From an uncultured Muribaculaceae bacterium (GTDB lineage: Bacteria > Bacteroidota > Bacteroidia > Bacteroidales > Muribaculaceae), in the NCBI GenBank assembly GCA_947177435.1, contig CAMWUM010000001.1, positions 1 to 29,168 of the forward strand: a stretch of DNA of 29,168 bases. The letters are read 5' to 3'. The position numbers and the translations under genes were made by a program. This document shows positions 16,848 through 24,043 of the stretch, one piece after another (position 1 is the first letter of the stretch; each line of letters opens with the position of its first letter). The notes under the pieces are model-generated. The model worked only from the letters and a program-made list of their open reading frames with translations, ran no database searches and was not told the DNA's origin.

Positions 16848-17101
16848 TTTTTGCGGTTGTTGGCCACGTAGTCGGCCATTACGTTGATTGACTGGAAGAT
16901 TTCCTTGCCCTTGGCGGGATCTTCGAGCTTGATGCCGTAGTTCTTCTCGAGCATCACGATGAGTTCGAGCGCGTCGATAGAGTCGAGGCCGAGGCCTTCG
17001 CCAAAGAGGGGTGCGGTTTCGTCGATGTCTTCGGGGGTGATGTCCTCGAGGTTGAGCACCTTTATGATTTCTTCCTTAAGTTCTTTAACGAGATTGTCCA
17101 T
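16844..17101 (-). CDS. Acyl carrier protein
   Basis: This 85-residue acidic helical protein carries the growing acyl chain on 4'-phosphopantetheine attached to Ser41 in the motif GLGLDSIDALEL. Length, charge and the four-helix pattern match the ACP family. It is the second of two ACPs in the operon (the other is at 20619-20861). It lies directly between the 567-residue ketosynthase and the KS-CLF fusion, which fits a dedicated role in polyene elongation. Housekeeping fatty-acid synthesis normally has its own ACP elsewhere. Confidence 0.95.
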   Translation of the reverse strand: MDNLVKELKEEIIKVLNLEDITPEDIDETAPLFGEGLGLDSIDALELIVMLEKNYGIKLEDPAKGKEIFQSINVMADYVANNRKK

Positions 17102-17107
17102 AGTGTA

Positions 17108-18811
17108 TTATGCTGGATTTGTTGATTTTTCGTATAGGGTGAGTTCGGCGAGGAAGTCGTCGGCCGAGGGGCATTCGAGCCATCCTGCGATAGCCGAGCG
17201 CGTGGCCGGGTCCTGCATCGAGGCCTCTACGAGGCTTTTGATCTGGGCTTCGTCGACCGAGGGGAGGACGTAGAACGTCGTCTCGCCGTAATATTTGTTG
17301 CGTATGGCTATTTCGCCGGTCACGATGTTGGGCAGCGTGTAGACGAACAGAGCCGGCGACGGGAAATAGTTGTCGTCAGAGATGGTGGCCTGGTAGCACA
17401 GGTCGTTGCAGAGCGACGCGGTGCGGTTGGCCAGTATGATGGCGCGCGAATCGTCGGCTTCGGCCTCGGGGCATTTTTGCAGCAGCAGTTCGCTGGCCAC
17501 GAAGCCCAGGCGGCTCAGCGGGTCCATCTTGAAGTATTTGGGATAGTCCTTGACGTAAGCGCGGTAAAGTTCGGTGATGAGGTCGGCCCCGGTGGCAGTG
17601 GTTAGCAGCGGCTCGCCGTCGACCCAGGCGCCGTCGGGGGTGATTTTTACGGTGTGGGATGTGGCTCGGGCGCAAGCACCTGACACAAAGGACTCAGTCG
17701 GAGCGCCGTGGCGCATGAGGATGGCGGCGTTGCAGCCGCCGAAGCCGGAGAGCATCTTGATGAATGCGCTGCCGGAGGCGGGACGGTTGGCTGCGTCGAT
17801 GTTGACGGTGCGGGTGGTGCCGGTCGAGCCGAAGCCTCTGGTGCCGAGGATGGTGCCGTCGGCGAGCGAATGCATCGACATGATGGTCTCGAGGATGCCT
17901 GCGGCGCCCATCGTGTGGCCGAAGTAGCCTTTGAGGGCGTTGACCGGGCGCGAGGCGAGGCCGGCGCGGTCGAGGGCGATTGACTCCATCTCGTCGTTGT
18001 AGGGCGTGGCAGTGCCGTGGACGTTGACCAGTGCTATCTCCTCGGGGTCAACGCCTTGGGTGATGGTTTGGAGGGCGCGGTAACATCCCTCGCCAGTGCG
18101 CGATGGACCGGAGATGTGGTTGGCGTCGTTGCGCACGGCTCCTGCGGCGAGGTTCCAGCCGTCGGCCAGGGGCCGGGCCGAGTATATGATGGTGGCCGCG
18201 GCCTCGCCGAGGTTGAGGCCTATGCGGTCGGCGTCGAAGGGTCGGCACTCGTCTGGGCTAAGAGCCTTGAACGACAGGAAGCCCGACACGATGAATCGCG
18301 ACTGGGCGTCGGCTCCGGCCACGATTGCGTGGTCGTACTGCCCGGACTGCAGCAGGCGCATGGCTACGATTTGAGCATTGACGCCCGATATGCAGGCGTT
18401 TGACACCACCACGGGCGTATTAGGGTTGCCGAAATGTCGGGCAATCTTTTCTGCCGAGGCCGCCAGGCTGGAGTCGAAGCCTGGGCGGTCGATCAGGTCG
18501 ACGTTGCCCTTTGTGGAGGAGATGACGAACAGAGTGCGCGGGCTGGAGGCATCGACTTGGCATCGGCTTAGCGCGTCGGTGATGGATATGACGAGCATTT
18601 TTTCAAATTTCGTCATGTCGCAGTCTGCGGTGATGGCGTCGAAGTCGGCGTCGACTTGGCCGTCGGGGAAGAGCGAAGCCGTGATTGGCTGGCCCAAGCC
18701 AAACGCATCGGCAGTGCGCAGGCCCGTGGCACCGCTTTTGACGGCGCTGTAGTTCTGCTCCGACGTGCTGCCCAGAGGCGAGTAGATGTTGTCAGCCAAT
18801 ACTCCTATCAT
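17108..18811 (-). CDS. Ketosynthase with truncated ketosynthase-like C-terminal half-domain
   Basis: This 567-residue protein begins with a ketosynthase whose nucleophile is Cys140 (VVSNACISG) and whose histidines are His265 (NVHGTATP) and His299 (YFGHTMGAAG), so the active site is complete. After about residue 385 comes an extra segment of about 180 residues. Its stretch SPALFVYTLPNIVTGEIAIR followed by NKYYGETTFYV aligns with the part of the KS-like domain of the fusion protein that precedes the active-site position; the second half of the thiolase fold is absent. This tail may be a docking or dimerisation half-domain. The gene sits 6 bases upstream of an ACP gene and 4 bases downstream of the thioesterase stop codon's partner gene. 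Confidence 0.88.
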   Translation of the reverse strand: MIGVLADNIYSPLGSTSEQNYSAVKSGATGLRTADAFGLGQPITASLFPDGQVDADFDAITADCDMTKFEKMLVISITDALSRCQVDASSPRTLFVISSTKGNVDLIDRPGFDSSLAASAEKIARHFGNPNTPVVVSNACISGVNAQIVAMRLLQSGQYDHAIVAGADAQSRFIVSGFLSFKALSPDECRPFDADRIGLNLGEAAATIIYSARPLADGWNLAAGAVRNDANHISGPSRTGEGCYRALQTITQGVDPEEIALVNVHGTATPYNDEMESIALDRAGLASRPVNALKGYFGHTMGAAGILETIMSMHSLADGTILGTRGFGSTGTTRTVNIDAANRPASGSAFIKMLSGFGGCNAAILMRHGAPTESFVSGACARATSHTVKITPDGAWVDGEPLLTTATGADLITELYRAYVKDYPKYFKMDPLSRLGFVASELLLQKCPEAEADDSRAIILANRTASLCNDLCYQATISDDNYFPSPALFVYTLPNIVTGEIAIRNKYYGETTFYVLPSVDEAQIKSLVEASMQDPATRSAIAGWLECPSADDFLAELTLYEKSTNPA

Positions 18812-18815
18812 ATCA

Positions 18816-19259
18816 TTAAATCAGGCCGTTGGCCTCTTTCCATTTTTGGTAGAATTCGGGGTTGAGCCACACCAGATGGTAGTCGCGGTCCATAAACACC
18901 TGCACGGTGCGGCCCGTGGCCAGCAGTTCCTCGGTGTCGCGGTTGCGTATCTCGTAGGTGAACACAATCTTAGCGGCCTCGGTGGCGTGGTAGGTGATGT
19001 CGACGCGGCACTGCATGCCGTACACCGCCGGGCTCTTGAACTCGTAGGTCATCTCCACGAGCGGGGCGTAGTATCCGTTGTCGAAGATGGTGAGGTAGCC
19101 GAGGTTGTACTTGCGGCCGAACGCCTCGCGGGCGTCTTCGAAATAGAGCGGGTAAGAGCCGTGCCATACAATGTTCATCGAGTCCACCTCGGAAAACCTC
19201 GGGGTGAACTCGCAGCTGGCTTTCAGCGTCTTGCCTTCGTCTTTAGTCTTTTTTCTCAT
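18816..19259 (-). CDS. Hot-dog thioesterase (FcbC/YbgC-like)
   Basis: This 147-residue single hot-dog domain matches 4-hydroxybenzoyl-CoA thioesterase relatives. The signature RFSEVDSMNIVWHGSY (21-36) holds the catalytic Asp26 and His33, followed by PLYFEDAREAFG. It would hydrolyse an acyl thioester, either releasing the finished polyene from the ACP or clearing aberrant intermediates. Aryl-polyene loci commonly encode one such enzyme. It is packed between the ApeP-like dehydratase (2-base gap) and the 567-residue ketosynthase. Confidence 0.88.
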   Translation of the reverse strand: MRKKTKDEGKTLKASCEFTPRFSEVDSMNIVWHGSYPLYFEDAREAFGRKYNLGYLTIFDNGYYAPLVEMTYEFKSPAVYGMQCRVDITYHATEAAKIVFTYEIRNRDTEELLATGRTVQVFMDRDYHLVWLNPEFYQKWKEANGLI

Positions 19260-19261
19260 AG

Positions 19262-19723
19262 TCAGTTCTGGGCCACGATGCCGCTAAGGGCTATTTTCAT
19301 TTCGCATTCGCACACGGTCTCGCCGTCAACCTTGATGGTGGCGGCCACGAGCATCATGCCGAACACGTCCTCGAGCACGTCGATCTGCGTGCTCAACCGC
19401 TCGCCCACGCGGGGCAGGCGCAGCACGCGGGCGTGGCGCATGGCGCCGATGAAGCCCAGGCGTATGGGCTGGCCCGAGATTAGGTTGCAGTATCCAATAT
19501 GGGCGGCGCACGTCTGGGCGATGTTCTCCATCATGCCAAAGGCGGTGAACCGGCCCTCGGGGTCGCAAAATATGTTGTCGGCCCTGACGGCCAATTCGCT
19601 GCGCGAACTTGCGGGCTCGCAACTGGCCAGGCGGTCAATCATTACGATCGGGGGCCGCTGGGGCAGCAGCGTGAGCACGTCGAGGGCGGCGCAGTCGGGT
19701 ATAGGATTATTCCCAGAAGTCAT
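19262..19723 (-). CDS. ApeP-like hot-dog dehydratase
   Basis: This 153-residue hot-dog protein begins with a FabZ-like PQRPPIVMIDRL (21-32), where the His of the usual P-H-R is Gln. The central helix FGMMENIAQTCAAHIGY (62-78) carries Glu66, the probable conserved acidic residue. It resembles the ApeP family of aryl-polyene dehydratases, which acts together with a FabZ-like ApeI partner; that partner is probably the protein at 14232-14594. It overlaps the acyltransferase gene by 17 bases. It could alternatively be a non-catalytic partner. Confidence 0.82.
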   Translation of the reverse strand: MTSGNNPIPDCAALDVLTLLPQRPPIVMIDRLASCEPASSRSELAVRADNIFCDPEGRFTAFGMMENIAQTCAAHIGYCNLISGQPIRLGFIGAMRHARVLRLPRVGERLSTQIDVLEDVFGMMLVAATIKVDGETVCECEMKIALSGIVAQN

Positions 19724-20603
19724 AGTAGTTAAACCATTGGGTTGGATACTTTCTTAGTTCGGCTTCGAGGGCCGAGGCGAAATTCTGCGCGATGGTCTGC
19801 TCGAGTTCGGCGCGGCTGAGTCCGTCAGGCAGGCCGTCGGTGAGCGAGCGCACCACCATGTGGTAGTCGCGGTAGCGGCCTTTCATCACAAACGCGGTGA
19901 TCACCGGGGCGCCGCGCTGGGCGGCCGTGGCGAACGGGCCGCGCGGGAACTTGGCGGGGCGGCCGAAGAAGTCGCACACGATGTACTTGGTCGAGCCGAA
20001 GAGGCGGTCGCCGGGGATGCTCACCACCTCGCCGCGGCGCAGGGCATTGTTGATTTCGAACAGGTGCGACATGTCGTCGTTGACGAATATCATGTTGGTG
20101 CCCGTCACGGCGAACTGCTCGCGGCGGTTGTCCATGATTGACTTCACCTCCTTGCCGTATGACACGGTGTTGATGCGCTTCTTGGTCGACGTCAGCGAGT
20201 AGCCGGCCATCTCGTAGCAGCCGGTGTGCGAGCTGATGACCATGAAGCAGCCGGGCTTTTCGGCCAAGTTGTCAAATATCTCACGGCCTTCGACCGTGAT
20301 GTTGAACTTCTTGCCGGCGTACTTGGCAAAGCGGTCGGTGATGATCTGGCCGAATCTGAAATGGTTTTTCAGTACGCCCAGCATCGACTTGAAGCGGCCC
20401 CAGCCCATCGCTTGGCGGAAAAACTGGTAGGTGACCCGCCGGCTCTTGGGGCTGAACGTGAGATAGCCAAGCACATAGAACACCAGCACGCTGTAATGCA
20501 GCCAAAGCGGCGTCCAGCGCATCACAGGGATGATGGCCCGGTGCAGAAACTGCGGGCCATCGGTTGTACCCTGCCATTGCTTGTGTTCCAAGGTCTCGGC
20601 CAT
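19707..20603 (-). CDS. LpxL/HtrB-like lysophospholipid acyltransferase
   Basis: This 298-residue membrane-associated acyltransferase belongs to the LPLAT superfamily. A hydrophobic segment is present at about 33-50 (LWLHYSVLVFYVLGYLTF). The catalytic HxxxxE motif is His126-Glu131 in SSHTGCYEMAG. Members of this group sit in nearly all described aryl-polyene loci, where they are proposed to move the acyl chain from ACP to a membrane anchor. This operon also has an unrelated PlsC enzyme, so two separate acyl transfers are possible. It starts 15 bases after the ACP stop. Confidence 0.87.
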   Translation of the reverse strand: MAETLEHKQWQGTTDGPQFLHRAIIPVMRWTPLWLHYSVLVFYVLGYLTFSPKSRRVTYQFFRQAMGWGRFKSMLGVLKNHFRFGQIITDRFAKYAGKKFNITVEGREIFDNLAEKPGCFMVISSHTGCYEMAGYSLTSTKKRINTVSYGKEVKSIMDNRREQFAVTGTNMIFVNDDMSHLFEINNALRRGEVVSIPGDRLFGSTKYIVCDFFGRPAKFPRGPFATAAQRGAPVITAFVMKGRYRDYHMVVRSLTDGLPDGLSRAELEQTIAQNFASALEAELRKYPTQWFNYYDFWE

Positions 20604-20618
20604 GCGGTTGCGGGCGGA

Positions 20619-20861
20619 TTAGCCGACCTTGGACTGAATGTAGTCGCAGAATTGCGAGAGGGTGGTGACGCCGGCCATCTCCTCGGGCTTGATCTTGAAG
20701 CCGAAGTTCTTTTCGACGATCACAACGATGTCGACGAAGTCGAGGCTGTCGATGCCGATGTCGTCGCGCAGGGTGGCCTCAGGCTTGATCTTGTCTTCTT
20801 CGATTTCAAGGTCTTCGATGAGGAAGAGCTTAACTTTTTCTTCTATTTCTTCGCGTGTCAT
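20619..20861 (-). CDS. Acyl carrier protein
   Basis: This 80-residue acidic helical protein is an ACP with the phosphopantetheine attachment Ser in DDIGIDSLDFVDI. It is the first of two ACPs in the cluster and differs clearly in sequence from the other (16844-17101). That suggests different partners, for instance starter-unit loading versus elongation. It begins after a 75-base repeat-filled gap following the methyltransferase gene and precedes the LpxL-like acyltransferase. Confidence 0.95.
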   Translation of the reverse strand: MTREEIEEKVKLFLIEDLEIEEDKIKPEATLRDDIGIDSLDFVDIVVIVEKNFGFKIKPEEMAGVTTLSQFCDYIQSKVG

Positions 20862-20871
20862 AGAGGGGGTA

Positions 20872-20950
20872 TTATTAGAGTTATTAGAGTAATCAGAGTA
20901 ATCGGATAGGAATTTTCAATTCTCCATTCTCCATTTTCAATTTTCCATTT
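20872..20950. repeat. Intergenic short tandem repeats between methyltransferase and ACP genes
   Basis: Two adjacent arrays fill most of the 75-base gap. On the plus strand, 20872-20907 has 9-base units TTATTAGAG, TTATTAGAG, TAATCAGAG and TAATCGGAT. From about 20911 follows a run of interleaved TTTTCAATT / TCTCCATTC / TTTTCCATT words that extends into the last codons of the methyltransferase gene and supplies its stop codon. I recall similar intergenic A/T-rich word repeats in other Bacteroidales. No promoter or hairpin is obvious here. Confidence 0.75.
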
Positions 20951-22043
20951 CCGGGAGTCGGCACACCATAATGCTGTGGCCTTGGCCCAGACCGTCGTGG
21001 ATGGTCTCGACCTCCATGCCGGCCTTGCGCACCAGGCGCTCCATCACCTCGCTGTGGTACATGCGGCTGTTGCCGTTGGCTAGGGCGGTGAAATACAGGC
21101 TCGTCATAGTCAGGCACAGGGTGGCCGGCTCGAAGCGCTGGCGGTCCCAAAGTGTCTCCATGATGTAGAGTCGGCTGTCGGGGCCCATCACTCGGGCGGC
21201 ACGGCGCAGGATCGACACGATCTCAGGCTCGGAGAAGCAGTCGAGGAACTGGCTCATCCAGATGGCGTCCCAGCTGCCTGCGGGGAAGGCTGCGTCGGGG
21301 TCGAGCAGGTTGATGCCATGGCCGTGGATGCGGTCGGCGCCCGGCATGCCGTCGGTGGCCTTGCGCATCATCTCGATCTGCTGCGGCAGGTCGAGGATGG
21401 TGACCTGCACGTCAGGGTCGTAGGCCACGCAGCGGCTGGCCCAGCGTCCGGTGTTGCCGCCCACGTCGAGCAGAGTGCGCGGATGGCGGCCGAAGACTAT
21501 CTCGAGCGCCTGGTCGAACGAGCCGTCGCTGTAGAAATGGTCGAAGCCGAACCAACTGCGCTGCACGTCGGCAGGCAGCTGCGACAGGCCCTCGTAAATC
21601 GTGGGCCACGAGCCGAAGTGCTCCAGGCCTGCGGGGCGGCCCTCAAGCAGGGCATCTTGCAGGCGGTGCCAGCCTATGTAGTTGACATCGTGGTTGAAGT
21701 CCATGTTGGCGCGGGTGGCCTTGTCGGTGATGAGAAACCATCCGGCCTTGGCCAGCGAGAAGCGGTCGGTATCGGGGTCGACGAGCACGGTGCCGATCGA
21801 GAGCGAGGCCTCGAGCAGCACGGTGGCGGCGTAAGGCGAGATGCCGGCGCGCTCGGCCACTTCGTCAATGGTCATGCCCTGGTCGCTGTCGCGCAGCATG
21901 TCGAGGATGCCGAGCTTGAGCATCGAGCGCGAGGCCTGGAACACGACCGGACCCCAGGCGATGAACTCAGCCAGGCGCTGGGCGTCACGAGCCGAAAGCT
22001 GTTCCTTGGTATATTTCTCTTTTAGTGCCTTGGATAGGTGCAT
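20937..22043 (-). CDS. SAM-dependent methyltransferase (plant-OMT-like fold), probably aryl C-methylation
   Basis: This 368-residue protein has an N-terminal winged-helix dimerisation domain (about 20-110) and a C-terminal Rossmann methyltransferase domain. SAM motif I is LLDVGGNTGRWA (191-202), with a motif-II-like ILDLP at 216-220. In O-methyltransferases of this fold the catalytic base His lies in a Leu-His-Asp-Trp stretch; the aligned stretch here is FLDCF (266-270) with Asp268, so the His is missing. Aryl-polyene head groups are C-methylated next to the phenol, so methylation of the ring carbon is a plausible role. It lies 4 bases downstream of the ketosynthase gene. The stop codon falls inside the downstream A/T-word repeat. 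Confidence 0.85.
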   Translation of the reverse strand: MHLSKALKEKYTKEQLSARDAQRLAEFIAWGPVVFQASRSMLKLGILDMLRDSDQGMTIDEVAERAGISPYAATVLLEASLSIGTVLVDPDTDRFSLAKAGWFLITDKATRANMDFNHDVNYIGWHRLQDALLEGRPAGLEHFGSWPTIYEGLSQLPADVQRSWFGFDHFYSDGSFDQALEIVFGRHPRTLLDVGGNTGRWASRCVAYDPDVQVTILDLPQQIEMMRKATDGMPGADRIHGHGINLLDPDAAFPAGSWDAIWMSQFLDCFSEPEIVSILRRAARVMGPDSRLYIMETLWDRQRFEPATLCLTMTSLYFTALANGNSRMYHSEVMERLVRKAGMEVETIHDGLGQGHSIMVCRLPEMEN

Positions 22044-22047
22044 GGGC

Positions 22048-23268
22048 TTATATCTTTTTGATTACCAGTGCGCTGTTGGTGCCGCCGAAGCCAAACGAGT
22101 TGCTGAGCACTACGTTGACGGGCATGTCTACGGCCACGGGCGTGATGTTGAGGCCGGCGCTGTACTGGTCAGGGTTTTCAAAGTTGGCGTTGCCGGCCAC
22201 GAAGTCGTTGCCCATCATGATGAGCGAGTACACGATTTCACTGGCGCCGGCCATCCAGCACTCGTGGCCGGTGAGCGACTTGGTGCTGCTGATCAGCGCC
22301 TTCTTGCCGCCGAATAGGCGCTGCAGGGCCTTGGCTTCGTACATGTCGCCCTGGGGCGTGGAGGTGGCGTGGGCGTTGATGTAGTCTACTTGGTCGGCTG
22401 CGATGCCGGCGTCGTCGAGGGCGCGCTGCATGGCGATGATTGAGCCGTCGTCGCTGGCCTGCGAGATGCCGCCGCCGTTTGACGAGAAGCCGTAGCCGAC
22501 CACTTCGGCCAGGATGTTGGCGCCACGAGCCACGGCGTGCTCGTATTCCTCAAGCACCACGGCAGCAGCGCCGCCGCTGGGGATGAGGCCGTCGCGGTCG
22601 CGGTCGAAGGGACGCGAGGCGCGGGTGGGCTCGTCCATGCGCTTTGAGAACGCGTTGAGGGCGTCGAACGAAGCCATCGAGTAATGGTTGGTCTCCTGAG
22701 CGCCGCCGGCCAGAATCATATCCTGCAAGCCGCTCTTGATCAGCAGGTAGGCCAGGCCGATCGAGTGTGAGCCGCTGGCGCAGGCGGCACTGACGGTGAA
22801 GCTTACGCCGCGCAGGCCGAATATGGTATTGAGATTCATCGTCACCGTCGAATTCATCGACTGGAATATCAGGCCCGAGCCGATGAGAGCCGAGTCGTGC
22901 TTCTCGGCCATAATGTTGGCCGACTTGATGACGGGCTCAGCCGAGGAGTCGTTGCCAAAGATGAGGCCAACCTCGTTGTGCGCCAGATAGTCGGCGTCGA
23001 CGCCGGCCATGTCGAAGGCCTGCTTGCCTGCCACGAAGGCGTACTCGGCCTCCTCGGGGAGACCGGCGCGCACGCGGCGGTCGAGCACGCCCTTCAGCAC
23101 GGGGCGGGCCACCTTGCCGGTCAGGGCCGACTGGTAGCCGTACTCGAGGCGCTCGGGGTCGAAAACGATGCCCGACTTGCCGTGGTACAGCGAGTCCTTG
23201 ACTTCATCTATGCTTGTTCCCAGGCACGACCAGATGCCCATGCCGGTGATGACTACTCTTTTGCTCAT
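22048..23268 (-). CDS. FabF-type 3-oxoacyl-ACP synthase
   Basis: This 406-residue ketosynthase has the FabF length and layout. The nucleophile is Cys163 (VSAACASGSHS), with His300 (INAHATSTPQGD) and His335 (SLTGHECWM). It catalyses decarboxylative condensation of malonyl-ACP with the growing chain in the cytoplasm. It is the third ketosynthase of the operon and the only one without an extra domain. It may start chain growth from the activated coumaroyl unit, or work alongside the KS-CLF fusion. A 46-base gap containing an 8-base repeat array separates it from FabG upstream. Confidence 0.93.
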   Translation of the reverse strand: MSKRVVITGMGIWSCLGTSIDEVKDSLYHGKSGIVFDPERLEYGYQSALTGKVARPVLKGVLDRRVRAGLPEEAEYAFVAGKQAFDMAGVDADYLAHNEVGLIFGNDSSAEPVIKSANIMAEKHDSALIGSGLIFQSMNSTVTMNLNTIFGLRGVSFTVSAACASGSHSIGLAYLLIKSGLQDMILAGGAQETNHYSMASFDALNAFSKRMDEPTRASRPFDRDRDGLIPSGGAAAVVLEEYEHAVARGANILAEVVGYGFSSNGGGISQASDDGSIIAMQRALDDAGIAADQVDYINAHATSTPQGDMYEAKALQRLFGGKKALISSTKSLTGHECWMAGASEIVYSLIMMGNDFVAGNANFENPDQYSAGLNITPVAVDMPVNVVLSNSFGFGGTNSALVIKKI

Positions 23269-23278
23269 TTATTTTTTA

Positions 23279-23302
23279 TTGTCAAGTTGTCAAATTGTCA
23301 AA
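23279..23302. repeat. Three tandem 8-base units between fabG-like and KS genes
   Basis: The plus strand reads TTGTCAAG, TTGTCAAA, TTGTCAAA in direct tandem inside the 46-base gap between the FabG-like and ketosynthase genes. Each unit contains a TTGTCAA core. The array may be replication slippage or a protein-binding site. No hairpin is evident. Confidence 0.7.
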
Positions 23303-23314
23303 TTTTTGCCGGGG

Positions 23315-24040
23315 CTAATAAAGGCCTCCGTTGATCGAGATGGCCTGGCCGGTGATGTAGGCGGCCTCGTCGCTGGCCAGGAAGCCGGCCAGGGCGGCCA
23401 CCTCCTCGGCTTTGCCGAATCGGCCCATGGGCACCATCTTCTTGAGCTCGTCCTTGGGCAGGTCGCGCGTCATGTCGCTGTCGATGAAGCCCGGAGCGAT
23501 GGCGTTGACCGTCACCTTGCGCACGGCCACCTCCTGCGCCAGCGCCTTGGTGGCGCCGATGAGCGCGGCCTTGGCAGCCGAGTAGTTGGCCTGGCCGGGC
23601 AGGCCTTTGAGGCCGGAGAGCGAGGCCATATTGATGACGCGTCCCCAGCGCTTGGTGAGCATGTCTTTGAGCAGGCGGCGGGTGAGGTAGAAAAATCCGT
23701 TGAGCGTGGTGTCGAGCACGGTGTGCCACTCGTCGTTCTGCATGAAGATCATCATGTTGTCGCGGCGGATGCCAGCGTTGTTGACCAGCACGGCCACATA
23801 GTCGTCGGGGTGGGCCTGCTGCCAGGCCTCAACTGCGCTCTCCACCTGCTGGGGATCGCTGACGTCAAACTTCAGCAGCTCGGCCTTGGCGCCCAGGGCC
23901 TCGCATTCGGCTTTGACGGCCTCGGCGGCCTGGTCGTTGGCCACGTAGTTGATGACGACGGGATACCCCATCTGGGCTAATTTCAGGCACACTGCGCGTC
24001 CGATGCCGCGGCTGCCTCCGGTGACTAATGCGTACTTCAT
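23315..24040 (-). CDS. FabG-like 3-oxoacyl-ACP reductase
   Basis: This 241-residue classical short-chain dehydrogenase reduces the 3-oxoacyl-ACP with NADPH in each elongation round. The cofactor motif is TGGSRGIGR (7-15), NNAG lies at 87-90, and the catalytic set is Ser140 (INMASLSG), Tyr153 and Lys157 (YSAAK). The C-terminus ends ITGQAISINGGLY, typical of FabG. It follows the ammonia-lyase by 3 bases, placing it second in the pigment operon (the ApeQ role). Cluster context makes it more likely a dedicated polyene reductase than the housekeeping FabG. Confidence 0.93.
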   Translation of the reverse strand: MKYALVTGGSRGIGRAVCLKLAQMGYPVVINYVANDQAAEAVKAECEALGAKAELLKFDVSDPQQVESAVEAWQQAHPDDYVAVLVNNAGIRRDNMMIFMQNDEWHTVLDTTLNGFFYLTRRLLKDMLTKRWGRVINMASLSGLKGLPGQANYSAAKAALIGATKALAQEVAVRKVTVNAIAPGFIDSDMTRDLPKDELKKMVPMGRFGKAEEVAALAGFLASDEAAYITGQAISINGGLY

Positions 24041-24043
24041 GAT

